DNA of 54,411 nucleotides, from the NCBI GenBank assembly GCA_964632505.1, contig CAZWCE010000021.1, positions 1 to 54,411 of the forward strand, written 5' to 3'. The DNA comes from CAZWCE01 sp964632505 (GTDB lineage Bacteria > Planctomycetota > Planctomycetia > Pirellulales > Thermoguttaceae). Each line of letters starts with the position of its first letter. The first letter of the stretch is position 1. The position numbers were made by a program, and so were the translations under genes. The notes below the pieces were generated by a model, which made no database searches, had not been told where the DNA came from, and was given only the letters and a program-made list of their open reading frames with translations. Below are positions 40,556-49,416 of this stretch, piece by piece.

Positions 40556-41803
40556 TCACTCTCCGTGGTTGTGGTCGCCGTGATCGTGGCCCTCGTGGTC
40601 GTGGTCACCGTGGTTGTGGTCCCCGTGATCGTGGCCCTCGTGGTCGTGGTCGTGGTCGTGATCCGCGTGATCGTGGCCGGTGTGATCTTCCTCGACCTCC
40701 AGATTGATGACGCTCAGCGTGTAGGGCTTGTCGTGCTCGGTGTTTTTCAGACCGGGGAACGGGATGTCGAAGTTGACGATGATGAGCTTATCGTCGCGGA
40801 CGACGCATTCGCACGGCTGGTCGAGCAGGCCGTCGGAACCGTCGGTGTCGCCGTTTTCCCAAAGGACTTCGTGGTCGGCTTCGAGGGTGAGGGTCCGGAT
40901 GGAATTGGCCTGGGAATCGTTGATGAAGATCTTCTGCCGCTCGGGATCGAAGAAGATGCCGTCGCAGCAGGTGAAACGTTCATCGTTGAAGAATTCGGAG
41001 AGCAGGGGATTGCCTTCTTCGTCGAACGTGACCTTGAACATCACACCGTCGCCAAAGTTTCCGAAGTAGAGGTTGCCTTCCGAGTCGGCGCACAAACCGT
41101 CGGCGCCGGCCTTGTCTTCGCGACCGACTTGATTGACTTCCGCGATGACGATCAGGTGCTCATCCTCGCCGTTCGGCTTCAGTTGCAGGGGGGCATCGCC
41201 CTGGAGTTCTTCCATGTCGAACGCCCAGACGCCTCCGGAGCCCCATTTGTTCTCCAGATCGAGGAACGTATCGGTCACGTACATCTTGTCATCCAACCAG
41301 AGCAGGGCGTTGGCCAGCTTCATGCCTTCGATGACCGATTCCACTTCGCCGGTCGGCTTGCCGTCTTCCATGAGCACCCGAAGAACACGGGACTTGTGGT
41401 CCGAATCGTGGAAGTACTGGTTGTCGGCCACGTAGAGATGGCCGTCGGGCCCGAAGTCCAGACCCATCGGACCGACCTGTCCGGTCGATTCCAGAACCGG
41501 GTACTGAAGCACTTCCTCGAAATTGCCCTCCGGATCGATCGTTGCCAGCACCGCCGGGTATTCCTTTTCGCCGGAAATGTCTTCGGCGTTGAAATTCGGG
41601 ATATTCAGGAAGATCATGTTGGTATCTTCCTGGATCGTCATGCCGTCGGGGTTCGGGTAGGCATCGCCCAGTTCCAGGTAGAGCGAGGGCTTGTAAAGTT
41701 CATTGGAGATGACGTTCACGTCGGGATCCTGCTGCTCCGCGGGAGCACAGCCCAGGGAAGTCGTCATCGCAAGCGTGAGCACGAGAAACCATTGTTTGAG
41801 CAT
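40556..41803 (-). CDS. Propeller lipoprotein (SMP-30/NHL-like) with histidine-rich tail
   Basis: A 415-residue lipoprotein: the lipobox SLGC gives C19. The body looks like a six-bladed beta-propeller of the SMP-30/gluconolactonase or NHL type, with repeated strand pairs such as GLDFGPDGHLYVADN, ANALLWLDDKMYVTDTF and GLCADSEGNLYFGNFGDG. The C-terminal 43 residues contain 17 histidines, mainly in H-D-H and G-H-D-H units, including two copies of EGHDHGDHNHG; a tail like this very probably binds Zn, Ni, Cu or Co. AAGGAGGG lies just before the ATG. The propeller fold is inferred from repeat pattern and the ligand is unknown. A terminator follows at 40452-40489. Confidence 0.85.
   Translation of the reverse strand: MLKQWFLVLTLAMTTSLGCAPAEQQDPDVNVISNELYKPSLYLELGDAYPNPDGMTIQEDTNMIFLNIPNFNAEDISGEKEYPAVLATIDPEGNFEEVLQYPVLESTGQVGPMGLDFGPDGHLYVADNQYFHDSDHKSRVLRVLMEDGKPTGEVESVIEGMKLANALLWLDDKMYVTDTFLDLENKWGSGGVWAFDMEELQGDAPLQLKPNGEDEHLIVIAEVNQVGREDKAGADGLCADSEGNLYFGNFGDGVMFKVTFDEEGNPLLSEFFNDERFTCCDGIFFDPERQKIFINDSQANSIRTLTLEADHEVLWENGDTDGSDGLLDQPCECVVRDDKLIIVNFDIPFPGLKNTEHDKPYTLSVINLEVEEDHTGHDHADHDHDHDHEGHDHGDHNHGDHDHEGHDHGDHNHGE
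40559..40687 (-). repeat. Short tandem repeats encoding the His/Asp-rich tail
   Basis: DNA encoding the last 43 residues consists of imperfect repeats of GTGGTC/GTGATC/GTGGTT-type triplets (as read on the plus strand), arranged in a larger unit that appears twice. Slippage here could change tail length without a frameshift when whole triplets are gained or lost. Confidence 0.7.
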
Positions 41804-42381
41804 TTTTCCCTCCTTATTGGGTGTCGTATGAATCGTGTCCCGAGGACCCTATCGAAAGAGGCGGTCTTCCGGGCATCCATCGGGGAACTCAGGCCACGAC
41901 CGATGCGACCATGTAAAAGTTCCGTCGTCCAACCGGGGGGAAGGCGAACGGCACGTGGCCATACATGTTCCCTCCCGAACCGAAACCGCGGTGGCGACAT
42001 ACTGAATGTATGAAACTTCCTTTGACGTGAAAGCGGTGAATGCGGAAAACGCCGCTTCATCGATCTTACATACTGTGTCGATCATAGGCGAACTCGGTCG
42101 CCCAGGCAAGCAGGCAGTGAAAATTCTTCCGAAAAGCCGGGAAATCGATTCGCTGCCGGCGAAGCGCATCCGACGGAACCTATTCGGTTGTCGGACATGG
42201 GGAAATCAGACGATTGGAATCGGGGAGGGTGCCAACGGCTTTTTGTATGGGGGAAGGCATGAAAAGGGGGGTTGGAGGGAAAGGAAAGTTTTCGGCGACT
42301 TTACCGACAATACGCATTTTCGTAACATAGGGCTAATATTTGGGTCTCATGCTAGAGGAATGCAATTTAGGAGAGCATAGA
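41804..42381. other. Divergent intergenic region with CATAC/GTATG inverted repeat
   Basis: 578 bases between the leftward lipoprotein gene and the rightward cupin gene. It contains an operator-like inverted repeat CATAC-TGAAT-GTATG (41998-42012) and further CATAC half sites near 41960 and 42067. TAATAT at 42334-42339 could be a -10 for the cupin gene. No gene supported. Confidence 0.4.
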
Positions 42382-42750
42382 ATGGACGAAGCGTCTTCAG
42401 CTTATTATTGGCACGATTTCGATCAGACCGACCCCGTGGAATGCCCTTGTGGTTGGGCACGACGTGCCTTCGCCGATGTGGAAGCCTTTCCCGGGACCGT
42501 CCATCGGACGGAAATCACTGCGGCGGCCAAACCGCATTTTCATCGCCGACTCACGGAGACTTATTATATACTTTCTTGTGAGAGCGATGCCCAAATGCAG
42601 CTTGGTCGGGAGCGTCTTCCCCTGAAACCGGGAGTTTGCATCGTGATCCCCCCCGGCACGGTCCATCGCGTGATCGGGACGGCGACGGTATTGATCTTCG
42701 TGCTGCCGAAGTTCGATCCCGATGATGAATACTTGGTCGAACCGGACTGA
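42382..42750 (+). CDS. Cupin-domain protein
   Basis: A 122-residue single-domain cupin. Metal-ligand motif 1 is PHFHRRLTETYYIL (two histidines and a glutamate) and motif 2 is PPGTVHRVIG with the last histidine, so a metal site is expected. Small cupins of this kind can be isomerases, dioxygenases or ligand sensors, and no specific reaction is evident. The ATG at 42382 was chosen because TTAGGAGAG precedes it at a proper distance; the frame remains open to 42340. The GT4 gene starts 46 bp downstream. Confidence 0.85.
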   Translation: MDEASSAYYWHDFDQTDPVECPCGWARRAFADVEAFPGTVHRTEITAAAKPHFHRRLTETYYILSCESDAQMQLGRERLPLKPGVCIVIPPGTVHRVIGTATVLIFVLPKFDPDDEYLVEPD

Positions 42751-42796
42751 TTCGGACGCAGTTCCGCCGAAATTCCACTTTCCCGTTCGGAGCAAT

Positions 42797-44137
42797 ATGA
42801 GCACGCCCACCGAGAGCCAGAAACGATCGAACCCGAACGAATCGCGTGAAACGGTCACACGCCCTCTTCGCATCGCGATGGTCACTCGCCGATTTTTTCC
42901 TCTCATCGGAGGAGGCGAAGTGGTGATGAAGAATTTGGCGACGGAATTCCATCGTCAGGGGCATGAGGTGCAACTGCTCACCGCCCGGTGGGATTCCCGA
43001 TGGGCGCGCCGGGAAACCCTCCAGGGGGTGCCGGTCCGCCGATTGCGTCAATCTTCCCTTCGCCAACTGGGGACGTTACAATATACCGTGGGTCTCTGCT
43101 GGTGGCTTTGGCGGCATCGCAAACAATTCGATGTGGTGTACGTTTCGATGCTCAAGCACGATGCCTATGCGGCGTTGATGACGCTCGGCAATCGGTTGCC
43201 GGTGATTCTTCGCGCCGAAGGGGGAGGCGATACGGGGGATTGCCGATGGCAGGAAGAAAATCCCTACGGCCCGATGATCCAGAAGAAGTGCCAAAAGGCG
43301 CCCGCGTTGGTGGCGCCGAGTCCCACCATCAGCAATGAATTGTTCGAAAGCGGGTACGAGATATCGAAAATCCATTTCGTCCCCAATGGAGTCGAGCTGA
43401 ATCGACATGTGGTCCAGGCGCTTCGGAAGGAGGATCCCCGATATCCGACCTCGTGGAAGAAGCTGCAAGCCCTGAAGCAGACGATGCGGGAGCGTTTGGC
43501 GAGCGATTATCCGATCATGGCGATTCCTTCGCATTGTCAGCTTGCGGTGTTCACCGGCAGGTTGCATCGGAATAAAGGATTGGGAGACTTGATCCGGGCT
43601 TGGCGGATGGTTGTGACGAAGCTTCGAAACGCCCGATTATGGATCGTCGGAAGCGGGGAGTACGAACCGATCTTGCGTCAATTGATCGTCCAGCACGATC
43701 TCCAGGGGTTGGTTCAATTGACGGGGGCGATGCCGCGGGTCGATCGGATTCTCGCCGCCGCCGATTTGTTCATCTTGCCTTCCTATGAAGAGGGAATGTC
43801 GATGGCTCTGCTCGAGGCGATGGCTTCCCGACTGCCGGTCATTGTCAGCGATATTCCCGGAAATCGGGACTTGATCGAACACGAGCGCCATGGAATTCGC
43901 GTTCCCTTGAGGAAGGAAGAGAAACTTGCCACGGCGATTTCCAATATCCTGAACCGTCGGGAATTAGCCGACGAATTGGGAAAAAACGCGCTGGACCGCA
44001 TCCAGAAAAAATACTCCATTTCCCGCATTGCCCAAAGACATCACGAGATCTTCGCAAGAGCGATCGCCGAGTTTCAGGCCGAACGAAAAGCGAAGGAATC
44101 GTCCCAGCGTTCGTCGAAGAAATCATCGAAAAAGTGA
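42797..44137 (+). CDS. Glycosyltransferase family 4 protein
   Basis: A 446-residue GT-B glycosyltransferase of family 4, a retaining enzyme using nucleotide sugars, likely in polysaccharide or glycolipid synthesis. The N-terminal domain shows RRFFPLIGGGEVVMKNLATEF (acceptor-side glycine loop), and the C-terminal domain shows GRLHRNKGLGDLIRAW, LFILPSYEEGMSMALLEAMA (the E-x7-E motif) and PVIVSDIPGN. The tail ends in a serine/lysine-rich stretch. GGAG lies 5 nt before the ATG at 42797. It is probably in one operon with the cupin gene before it; the thioesterase gene follows after 86 bp. Confidence 0.92.
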   Translation: MSTPTESQKRSNPNESRETVTRPLRIAMVTRRFFPLIGGGEVVMKNLATEFHRQGHEVQLLTARWDSRWARRETLQGVPVRRLRQSSLRQLGTLQYTVGLCWWLWRHRKQFDVVYVSMLKHDAYAALMTLGNRLPVILRAEGGGDTGDCRWQEENPYGPMIQKKCQKAPALVAPSPTISNELFESGYEISKIHFVPNGVELNRHVVQALRKEDPRYPTSWKKLQALKQTMRERLASDYPIMAIPSHCQLAVFTGRLHRNKGLGDLIRAWRMVVTKLRNARLWIVGSGEYEPILRQLIVQHDLQGLVQLTGAMPRVDRILAAADLFILPSYEEGMSMALLEAMASRLPVIVSDIPGNRDLIEHERHGIRVPLRKEEKLATAISNILNRRELADELGKNALDRIQKKYSISRIAQRHHEIFARAIAEFQAERKAKESSQRSSKKSSKK

Positions 44138-44223
44138 TTTCACCCTCGCCCGGGTCTCGATGCTTCCGCGGCGCTGGAGAACAGAAGAAGCGGCCGTGCG
44201 GCCGAGCCCCTGCTTGAGAGAAT

Positions 44224-44697
44224 ATGAATCCAATCGAAGTCTTTCCTTACTCGGTGACGGTCAGGCCGGAAGACACCGATGCGTTGCAGCATGCCAACAA
44301 CGTCTCGTATGTTCGTTGGATGCAGGACGCGGCGATCGCCCATTCGACGGCAAACGGCTGGCCGACCCGGGCCTATTTGGAAAAAGGCCATGCCTGGGTC
44401 GCCCGCCGACACACGATCGACTACCTTCGTCAGGCACGACGAGACGATGAATTGCTCGTTTTGACCTGGGTCGCCGAAATGCGAAAGGTCCGTTCCAAAC
44501 GACGATATCGCTTCATTCGGTTGGAGGACGAAACGATCATCGCCACCGGCGAAACTCAGTGGGGATTCGTCGACATCGCTTCGGGAAGGCCGACAAGAAT
44601 TCCTACGGAAGTCTCACGATGCTTCCGCTCCCTTCCGGAACCCTCGGAAGTGGACCTCTCCTCCCTCAAGACGAATCGACCGAACGGTTCTTCGTGA
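44224..44697 (+). CDS. 4HBT-type acyl-CoA thioesterase
   Basis: A 157-residue hot-dog-fold thioesterase of the 4-hydroxybenzoyl-CoA/YbgC type, which hydrolyses acyl-CoA or acyl-ACP esters. The signature DTDALQHANNVSYVRWMQDA near residues 17-36 includes the catalytic aspartate-type position and the conserved N-N-x-x-Y/W. Length is normal for the family. A GAGAG stands just before the ATG. Its acyl specificity cannot be told. Confidence 0.9.
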   Translation: MNPIEVFPYSVTVRPEDTDALQHANNVSYVRWMQDAAIAHSTANGWPTRAYLEKGHAWVARRHTIDYLRQARRDDELLVLTWVAEMRKVRSKRRYRFIRLEDETIIATGETQWGFVDIASGRPTRIPTEVSRCFRSLPEPSEVDLSSLKTNRPNGSS

Positions 44698-45068
44698 GGG
44701 TCGCCTCCATCGTGAACCGACGGCGAACATCGGAAGGTGGGGGGGCCGGACTTCGAAGCAGGGACCAATCGCTCTTTTTTTGTCGATCATGAATGAGCCG
44801 CCATGCGCTTTCGCAAACGCGAGACCGAGAAGGAAAAAGGTGTTTGAGGCAGAGAAGAACAACCTTCTGGAGATCGTTTCCCCGAAATCCGACGTGCTGG
44901 TAAGCCGTGGCTCGATCGGATACAATAACATTCGCAGCATGGGTAAGCTTCGGTCGTGCTGCCAATTCCGATGAGTTCGGCGACTTCCGTGCCGGGAGCT
45001 TGTCTGTCCCGGCCAAGTAGTGCGCTGGTAGCTTTCGAGTCAATCATCTTCTGTTCAAGGAGGAAGAC
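44698..45068 (+). other. Leader region of the lipoprotein gene at 45069
   Basis: 371 bases without a gene. TACAAT (44921-44926) with TGGTAA 17 bp upstream (44898-44903) is a weak promoter candidate. Downstream is a perfect 7-bp hairpin GCCGGGA/TCCCGGC (44991-44997 and 45007-45013) that would lie in a leader of about 135 nt. Confidence 0.4.
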
Positions 45069-46499
45069 ATGCGTCGTTTATTGCATGAGGAGAAGAGTCG
45101 GTTCCCGTATCTTGGAAAAGTCGCTGTTTGTTTTTTTCTGCTTTTTGTGTCTCTTTCGATCGTGGGATGCAAGGGGACGGGCGATGAAAACGGCAAACCG
45201 GGCTCCTCCGCGGTCGATCCTTCCACGTTGAGTGTCGAAGAGTTGGCCGACCGGTTGGCCGAAGGGGAAAATCTGATGGCGGAAGCCCAACGGCGGCACA
45301 AAGAATTGATGAATAGCCTCGGTGAGGTCAGCCGCGAAGAGACGCAAGAGATTTTCCGGAAAACCAGTCGGCTCTATCAAGGCATGCAGGCGTATAAGCG
45401 GCATCGCTTCATGCAAGCGCCTCAGTGGCGGCCCGAATACGAAGAAGCGGGCGAAATGGCTCTGTCCAAGCCCATGTATTCGATCTCCGTCGGGCACAAG
45501 GGAAAAATCTATCTTTCCGACTTGGACGCGAATGCAGCGCGCAACCGCAAGGTGCTTCCGATGTCGGTGGCGTCGGATACGAATATAACCATCTTGGATG
45601 CCGAAGGCGAAAAACAGGGGGAATGGGCGATTCCCGATTGCTGGGCCCAACGTGTTCTGCCGCGGAAAAATGGAGATGTCTTCGTCGTGGGAGTCCGGCA
45701 AATGGTTCGGCTCGATGCCGAAGGAAACGAGCAAGCCCGCATTTCACTGAAGGAGCTGCTCCGACGACTCGATGCGCCCGAAGGCGGCGAGGTCCCTCCC
45801 GAAAAGGAGAAGACCACGGTGGTCCGAGCCCTCGGCAAATCGCTCCTTTCCGGCGTTAGAAAACAGGTTCCATTGCTTGGCGAAGAGAAAAAGGTGGCCG
45901 AGCTCGAAAACCAGATGATCGATGGCTGTATGGTGGCCGACGATGTTTTCGTGGTGGTCGAGAAGATGCGTACCCAGCAAGATCTGTTCAAACCGGCCCC
46001 CGTGCGTTTGCTCCGTATCGACGCCGACTTCCAGGAGGTCGTGGAAATCGAAAACGATTTCGTCCGCAAGGTCGGCAAAGGGAAGTATCTTTCGATGGAC
46101 GAAGACCCCGTGGTGAAGGACCTGGTCGTCTTGCGGCGCGAACAGCCGGCGGTCTTTCGTTTCAATCGCGAGGGAGCCGGCGAACACTCCTGGGGGAAAC
46201 TGCATGAGGCGATGCCCCAACAGGCCACCGAGCAGATTCCCCCTCCCACGCAACTCAATTTGATGCAGGGAGGAAAACTCCGCATCGACGAAAAAGGCAA
46301 AATCTATCTCTTCACGCGGAATCCGGCCACCGTGATTCGCCGATTCGCCAGTGACGGAAAATTCGAAGGGGTCGTCTGTTTTCCCTCGAATCAAATGCAG
46401 GACGGCATGACCGTCGGTTTCTCCTCTTCGCCTCAAGGTGATAAGATGTACGTCATCGAAGCCAATCCCCCGACACTTCGAACCTACAAGCAACGATAG
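45069..46499 (+). CDS. Predicted lipoprotein with propeller-like repeats
   Basis: A 476-residue lipoprotein that I do not recognise by family. A basic N-terminus and hydrophobic segment lead to the lipobox SIVGC with C34. A predicted coiled coil follows (about 50-110, LSVEELADRLAEGENLMAEA, then helices rich in Glu/Arg). The remainder has NHL-like strand pairs such as PMYSISVGHKGKIYLSDLD, RVLPRKNGDVFVVGVRQMVRL and LRIDEKGKIYLFTRNPATVI, suggesting a beta-propeller that could hold a ligand or partner protein. A strong AAGGAGGA ends 4 nt before the ATG. No operon partner is clear. Confidence 0.82.
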   Translation: MRRLLHEEKSRFPYLGKVAVCFFLLFVSLSIVGCKGTGDENGKPGSSAVDPSTLSVEELADRLAEGENLMAEAQRRHKELMNSLGEVSREETQEIFRKTSRLYQGMQAYKRHRFMQAPQWRPEYEEAGEMALSKPMYSISVGHKGKIYLSDLDANAARNRKVLPMSVASDTNITILDAEGEKQGEWAIPDCWAQRVLPRKNGDVFVVGVRQMVRLDAEGNEQARISLKELLRRLDAPEGGEVPPEKEKTTVVRALGKSLLSGVRKQVPLLGEEKKVAELENQMIDGCMVADDVFVVVEKMRTQQDLFKPAPVRLLRIDADFQEVVEIENDFVRKVGKGKYLSMDEDPVVKDLVVLRREQPAVFRFNREGAGEHSWGKLHEAMPQQATEQIPPPTQLNLMQGGKLRIDEKGKIYLFTRNPATVIRRFASDGKFEGVVCFPSNQMQDGMTVGFSSSPQGDKMYVIEANPPTLRTYKQR

Positions 46500-46617
46500 C
46501 CGGAGGTCCCTCAAGCGTTCGCCGAAGTGGGAAAACGACGTGCTTCTCTCAAAAAGTGCACCGTGAGATGGGCGTACCGATGTTAAAACAGCGGTCTTTT
46601 GCAAGGAGGCCAAAATA

Positions 46618-46674
46618 GTGAAAAGATTGGCGCAATCGGAAAAACCTATACTTCTTTTTTCCCCTTGCCGATGA
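46618..46674 (+). CDS. Possible 18-codon leader peptide
   Basis: GTG at 46618 is preceded by AAGGAGG with 8-nt spacing, one of the best ribosome-binding sites in the window, yet the frame stops after 18 codons (M-K-R-L-A-Q-S-E-K-P-I-L-L-F-S-P-C-R). It lies between the lipoprotein gene and lpxB, whose own start has a poor Shine-Dalgarno. It could be a translated leader or chance. Confidence 0.25.
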   Translation: MKRLAQSEKPILLFSPCR

Positions 46675-46788
46675 AAAAAGGGAAGATACGGTGAGTTCCG
46701 CTTGTTTCAAAGTGGAAAACGCGAGATCTGCGCGCCGCCGGAACGTTGCTTCCCATTCCCATAAATCGAATGAAAAAGATGGATTGCC

Positions 46789-48519
46789 ATGTCCAAGCCT
46801 CTTTCCCCGGAAACTCGTCCTTCGTCGGTGCCATTGTCCGAGAAGAGCATTGATCTCCGGTCCATGGAAAACGACGCGGATAAGAAACTGATGGAATCGT
46901 TTTTTGCTTACCGGCAAGTGAGTCGACCGAAAGAAGAGAAGCCGGCGATCCATCTCAAGAAGATGTCGTTGGCGACGGGCTCGCAGGTCGGCGGGGCCGA
47001 CTCGCTCGAGGGCCTCCCCGCCCCCGGCTTGCGGTTGCCGCCCTCGTTGTTTCCCGAAGAAGGTGCCGTGGAGCCGTGGGTTTGCGACGAAAAGGAGCCT
47101 TCCTACACAGCGGGAGGATCGGATAAGATCGAAGCATCCAGCTCTTCTGCTTCCGAAGAACGGGAAGTCCGAGGCGAGCATCGGCGTCAGGATCAGCCGC
47201 AAGGGGATGCGCCGAAGAACACCCCGCTGAAACTGTTCTTCTGTGCCGGGGAACCGAGCGGCGATTTGCACGCCGCGGCCCTCATTCGAAAACTGCATGC
47301 CGGCAACGATCAACTCGAGGTTTGCGGTTACGGCGGACCGGAGATGCAAAAAGCGGGATGTCGGTTACACTTCGATCTGACGGAAATGGCCGTGATGTGG
47401 CTCGGTCGGGCCCTCTGGAATCTTCGCAAGTTCAAGCGATTGGTCGATCGCGCCGAAGAATTCTTCCGAAACGAGCGGCCCGACGCGGTCGTGCTGGTCG
47501 ACTATCCCGGCTTCAATTGGCATATCGCCCAGCGGGCCAAAAAGCACGGCGTCCCCGTCTATTATTTCATGCCGCCGCAGATTTGGGCCTGGGCCCAGTG
47601 GCGCGTGAAGAAGATGGGACGGCTCATCGATCATGTCCTCTGCTGTCTCCCGTTCGAGGAACGCTGGTTCAAGGAACACGGTTGCCACGTCCACCGCATC
47701 GGCCATCCTTTCTTCGAGGAGGCCCGCCAGAAACAGCTCGATCCTTTGTTCCTCGATCAGATGGAACAGGAGGACGGTCCTCTTCTGTTGTTGCTGCCCG
47801 GTTCCCGCGATCAGGAGGTTTCCGGGAACATTCAGGATCTGCTCCAAGTGGCCGGGAAGGTGCTTCGGAATTGTCCGCAGGCGCGCATCGCCGTCGGGGC
47901 GTTCAAGACCTCGCAGGCGGAACGGATCCGGGAGATCGTTTCTCGCCGTCGTTTACCCATCGAGGTGCATGTAGGGAAGACTTCCGAGTTGATCCGGCTG
48001 GCCGACGGCTGCGTCGCCGTTTCCGGCTCGGTTTCGCTCGAGTTGCTCGCGCACGGCACGCCCACGGTCATCTACTATAAAATTTCGCGTGTGGGCTATC
48101 TTGTGCAACACATTTTGCGAAAAGTAAGATATATTACGTTAGTGAATCTGCTGGCGACCGACCGCGTCTTCCGCGAAGAAGGCCCGGCGTATGATCCGGC
48201 CGACGATCCCGAAGGCGAGGCGCTCTTTCCCGAGTTTTTGACCTATCGCGATCGAACGGGGGAAGTCGCCGATCGGATCATTGCGTGGTTCCAATCTCCC
48301 CCGCTTCGCCGGCACCTGTGCGATCGACTCGCGCGACTGGTCGAAGAAGTCGACGATGGCGTCAGCGCGACCGAGCAGGCCGCCGATTACATCGTGCAAA
48401 CCGCCGTCACGCGGAAGACATCCGGTATTCCCGCCCCCCATGTGCAAGGATTCGGAAAAGCCTCCACGAGCGATCCCCACGCCGGGAAAAGCGTTGCCGA
48501 TTCTTCGAGCCCCATCTGA
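46789..48519 (+). CDS. lpxB: Lipid-A-disaccharide synthase with N-terminal extension
   Basis: A 576-residue LpxB, which joins UDP-diacylglucosamine and lipid X to make the lipid A disaccharide. The catalytic GT19 part begins at about residue 147 with KLFFCAGEPSGDLHAAAL and continues with MAVMWLGRALWN, VVLVDYPGFNW, PPQIWAWAQWR, LLPGSRDQEV and SGSVSLELLAHGTP. The enzyme is normally about 380 residues; here about 145 residues of acidic, low-complexity sequence precede it and about 45 follow. A start at an internal codon near 147 would give normal length, but no ribosome-binding site stands out there. The ATG at 46789 is used with low start confidence. It supports an LPS-type outer membrane. Confidence 0.93.
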   Translation: MSKPLSPETRPSSVPLSEKSIDLRSMENDADKKLMESFFAYRQVSRPKEEKPAIHLKKMSLATGSQVGGADSLEGLPAPGLRLPPSLFPEEGAVEPWVCDEKEPSYTAGGSDKIEASSSSASEEREVRGEHRRQDQPQGDAPKNTPLKLFFCAGEPSGDLHAAALIRKLHAGNDQLEVCGYGGPEMQKAGCRLHFDLTEMAVMWLGRALWNLRKFKRLVDRAEEFFRNERPDAVVLVDYPGFNWHIAQRAKKHGVPVYYFMPPQIWAWAQWRVKKMGRLIDHVLCCLPFEERWFKEHGCHVHRIGHPFFEEARQKQLDPLFLDQMEQEDGPLLLLLPGSRDQEVSGNIQDLLQVAGKVLRNCPQARIAVGAFKTSQAERIREIVSRRRLPIEVHVGKTSELIRLADGCVAVSGSVSLELLAHGTPTVIYYKISRVGYLVQHILRKVRYITLVNLLATDRVFREEGPAYDPADDPEGEALFPEFLTYRDRTGEVADRIIAWFQSPPLRRHLCDRLARLVEEVDDGVSATEQAADYIVQTAVTRKTSGIPAPHVQGFGKASTSDPHAGKSVADSSSPI

Positions 48520-48636
48520 GCCGCGGTTCGAAAGGAACGGCTGTCGGCGAAGCTCGATCCCGGCAACTTGGAAGGGAAACCTGCCGGAACGGATCTTCGA
48601 AAAGCATCAAGTTTCCCCTTCCTGAAAAAGGTTTTC

Positions 48637-49416
48637 ATGATATTCAACGAACCGGCACCGACACGGTACGATCTGAATTTCGTGCTCTTCGGTTTCCCCG
48701 TGCGCGTCCATCCCGGTTTTTGGCTGATCGGCCTGCTGCTGGGTTTTTCCACCAGCCGGGAAGACATGCGCCTCTGGCTTCTGGATCTCGTCGGATGGGT
48801 GCTCGCCCTCTTTCTGGCGATTCTCATCCACGAACTGGGGCACGCGGTGGTGATGCGTCGCTTTTTCGGCGCCCAGCCGCACATCATCCTGCATACCTTC
48901 GGAGGACTCGCCAGTCCCGCGGGATATTATCGGCGCACGCCGGGAACCTGGGGCGATATCGCCATCAGTGCCGCCGGACCGGGAGCCGCGTTTGCCGCGG
49001 CGGGGGTGGTGCTCGGCATCCTCGCCTTGCTGGGGCATCCACCATTCGTTGTGCTGAATTCCACATACGGGTTCATCATCAGTTTCGAAGGCGTTCTCGT
49101 CTCGAAGCAGTTCTCCGAGATGATCTTCCAGTTCATCTTTATCTGCACGATTTGGGGCCTGGTGAACCTGCTTCCGGTCTATCCGCTCGACGGCGGTCAT
49201 ATCGCTCGCAACCTCTTTATGCATTTTGATCGCCGTGAAGGGGTACGTCGCTCATTGATACTTTCGATCGCCGTTTCCGGCGCGATGTCGGCCTATCAAC
49301 TGGTGCATTGGATCCAAAGCGGTGGAGGACGTTTTCCCTTCGTCGCGCTGTTGTTCGGCTATCTTGCATACTTGAGTTATGCGATGCTTCAGAACTACAA
49401 TCAACGTCGCTGGTGA
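48637..49416 (+). CDS. Site-2 protease family (M50) membrane metalloprotease
   Basis: A 259-residue polytopic membrane protein of the M50 site-2 protease family, which cuts substrates within membranes. The zinc motif HELGH is at residues 65-69 in the second hydrophobic segment, and the second metal/structural motif NLLPVYPLDGGH lies in the C-terminal half. About six hydrophobic segments are seen. No PDZ or CBS domain is fused, as in the simple archaeal/SpoIVFB-like type. AAAAGG lies before the ATG at 48637; the frame is open to 48568. It follows lpxB by 117 bp and could share a transcript. The substrate is unknown. Confidence 0.9.
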   Translation: MIFNEPAPTRYDLNFVLFGFPVRVHPGFWLIGLLLGFSTSREDMRLWLLDLVGWVLALFLAILIHELGHAVVMRRFFGAQPHIILHTFGGLASPAGYYRRTPGTWGDIAISAAGPGAAFAAAGVVLGILALLGHPPFVVLNSTYGFIISFEGVLVSKQFSEMIFQFIFICTIWGLVNLLPVYPLDGGHIARNLFMHFDRREGVRRSLILSIAVSGAMSAYQLVHWIQSGGGRFPFVALLFGYLAYLSYAMLQNYNQRRW

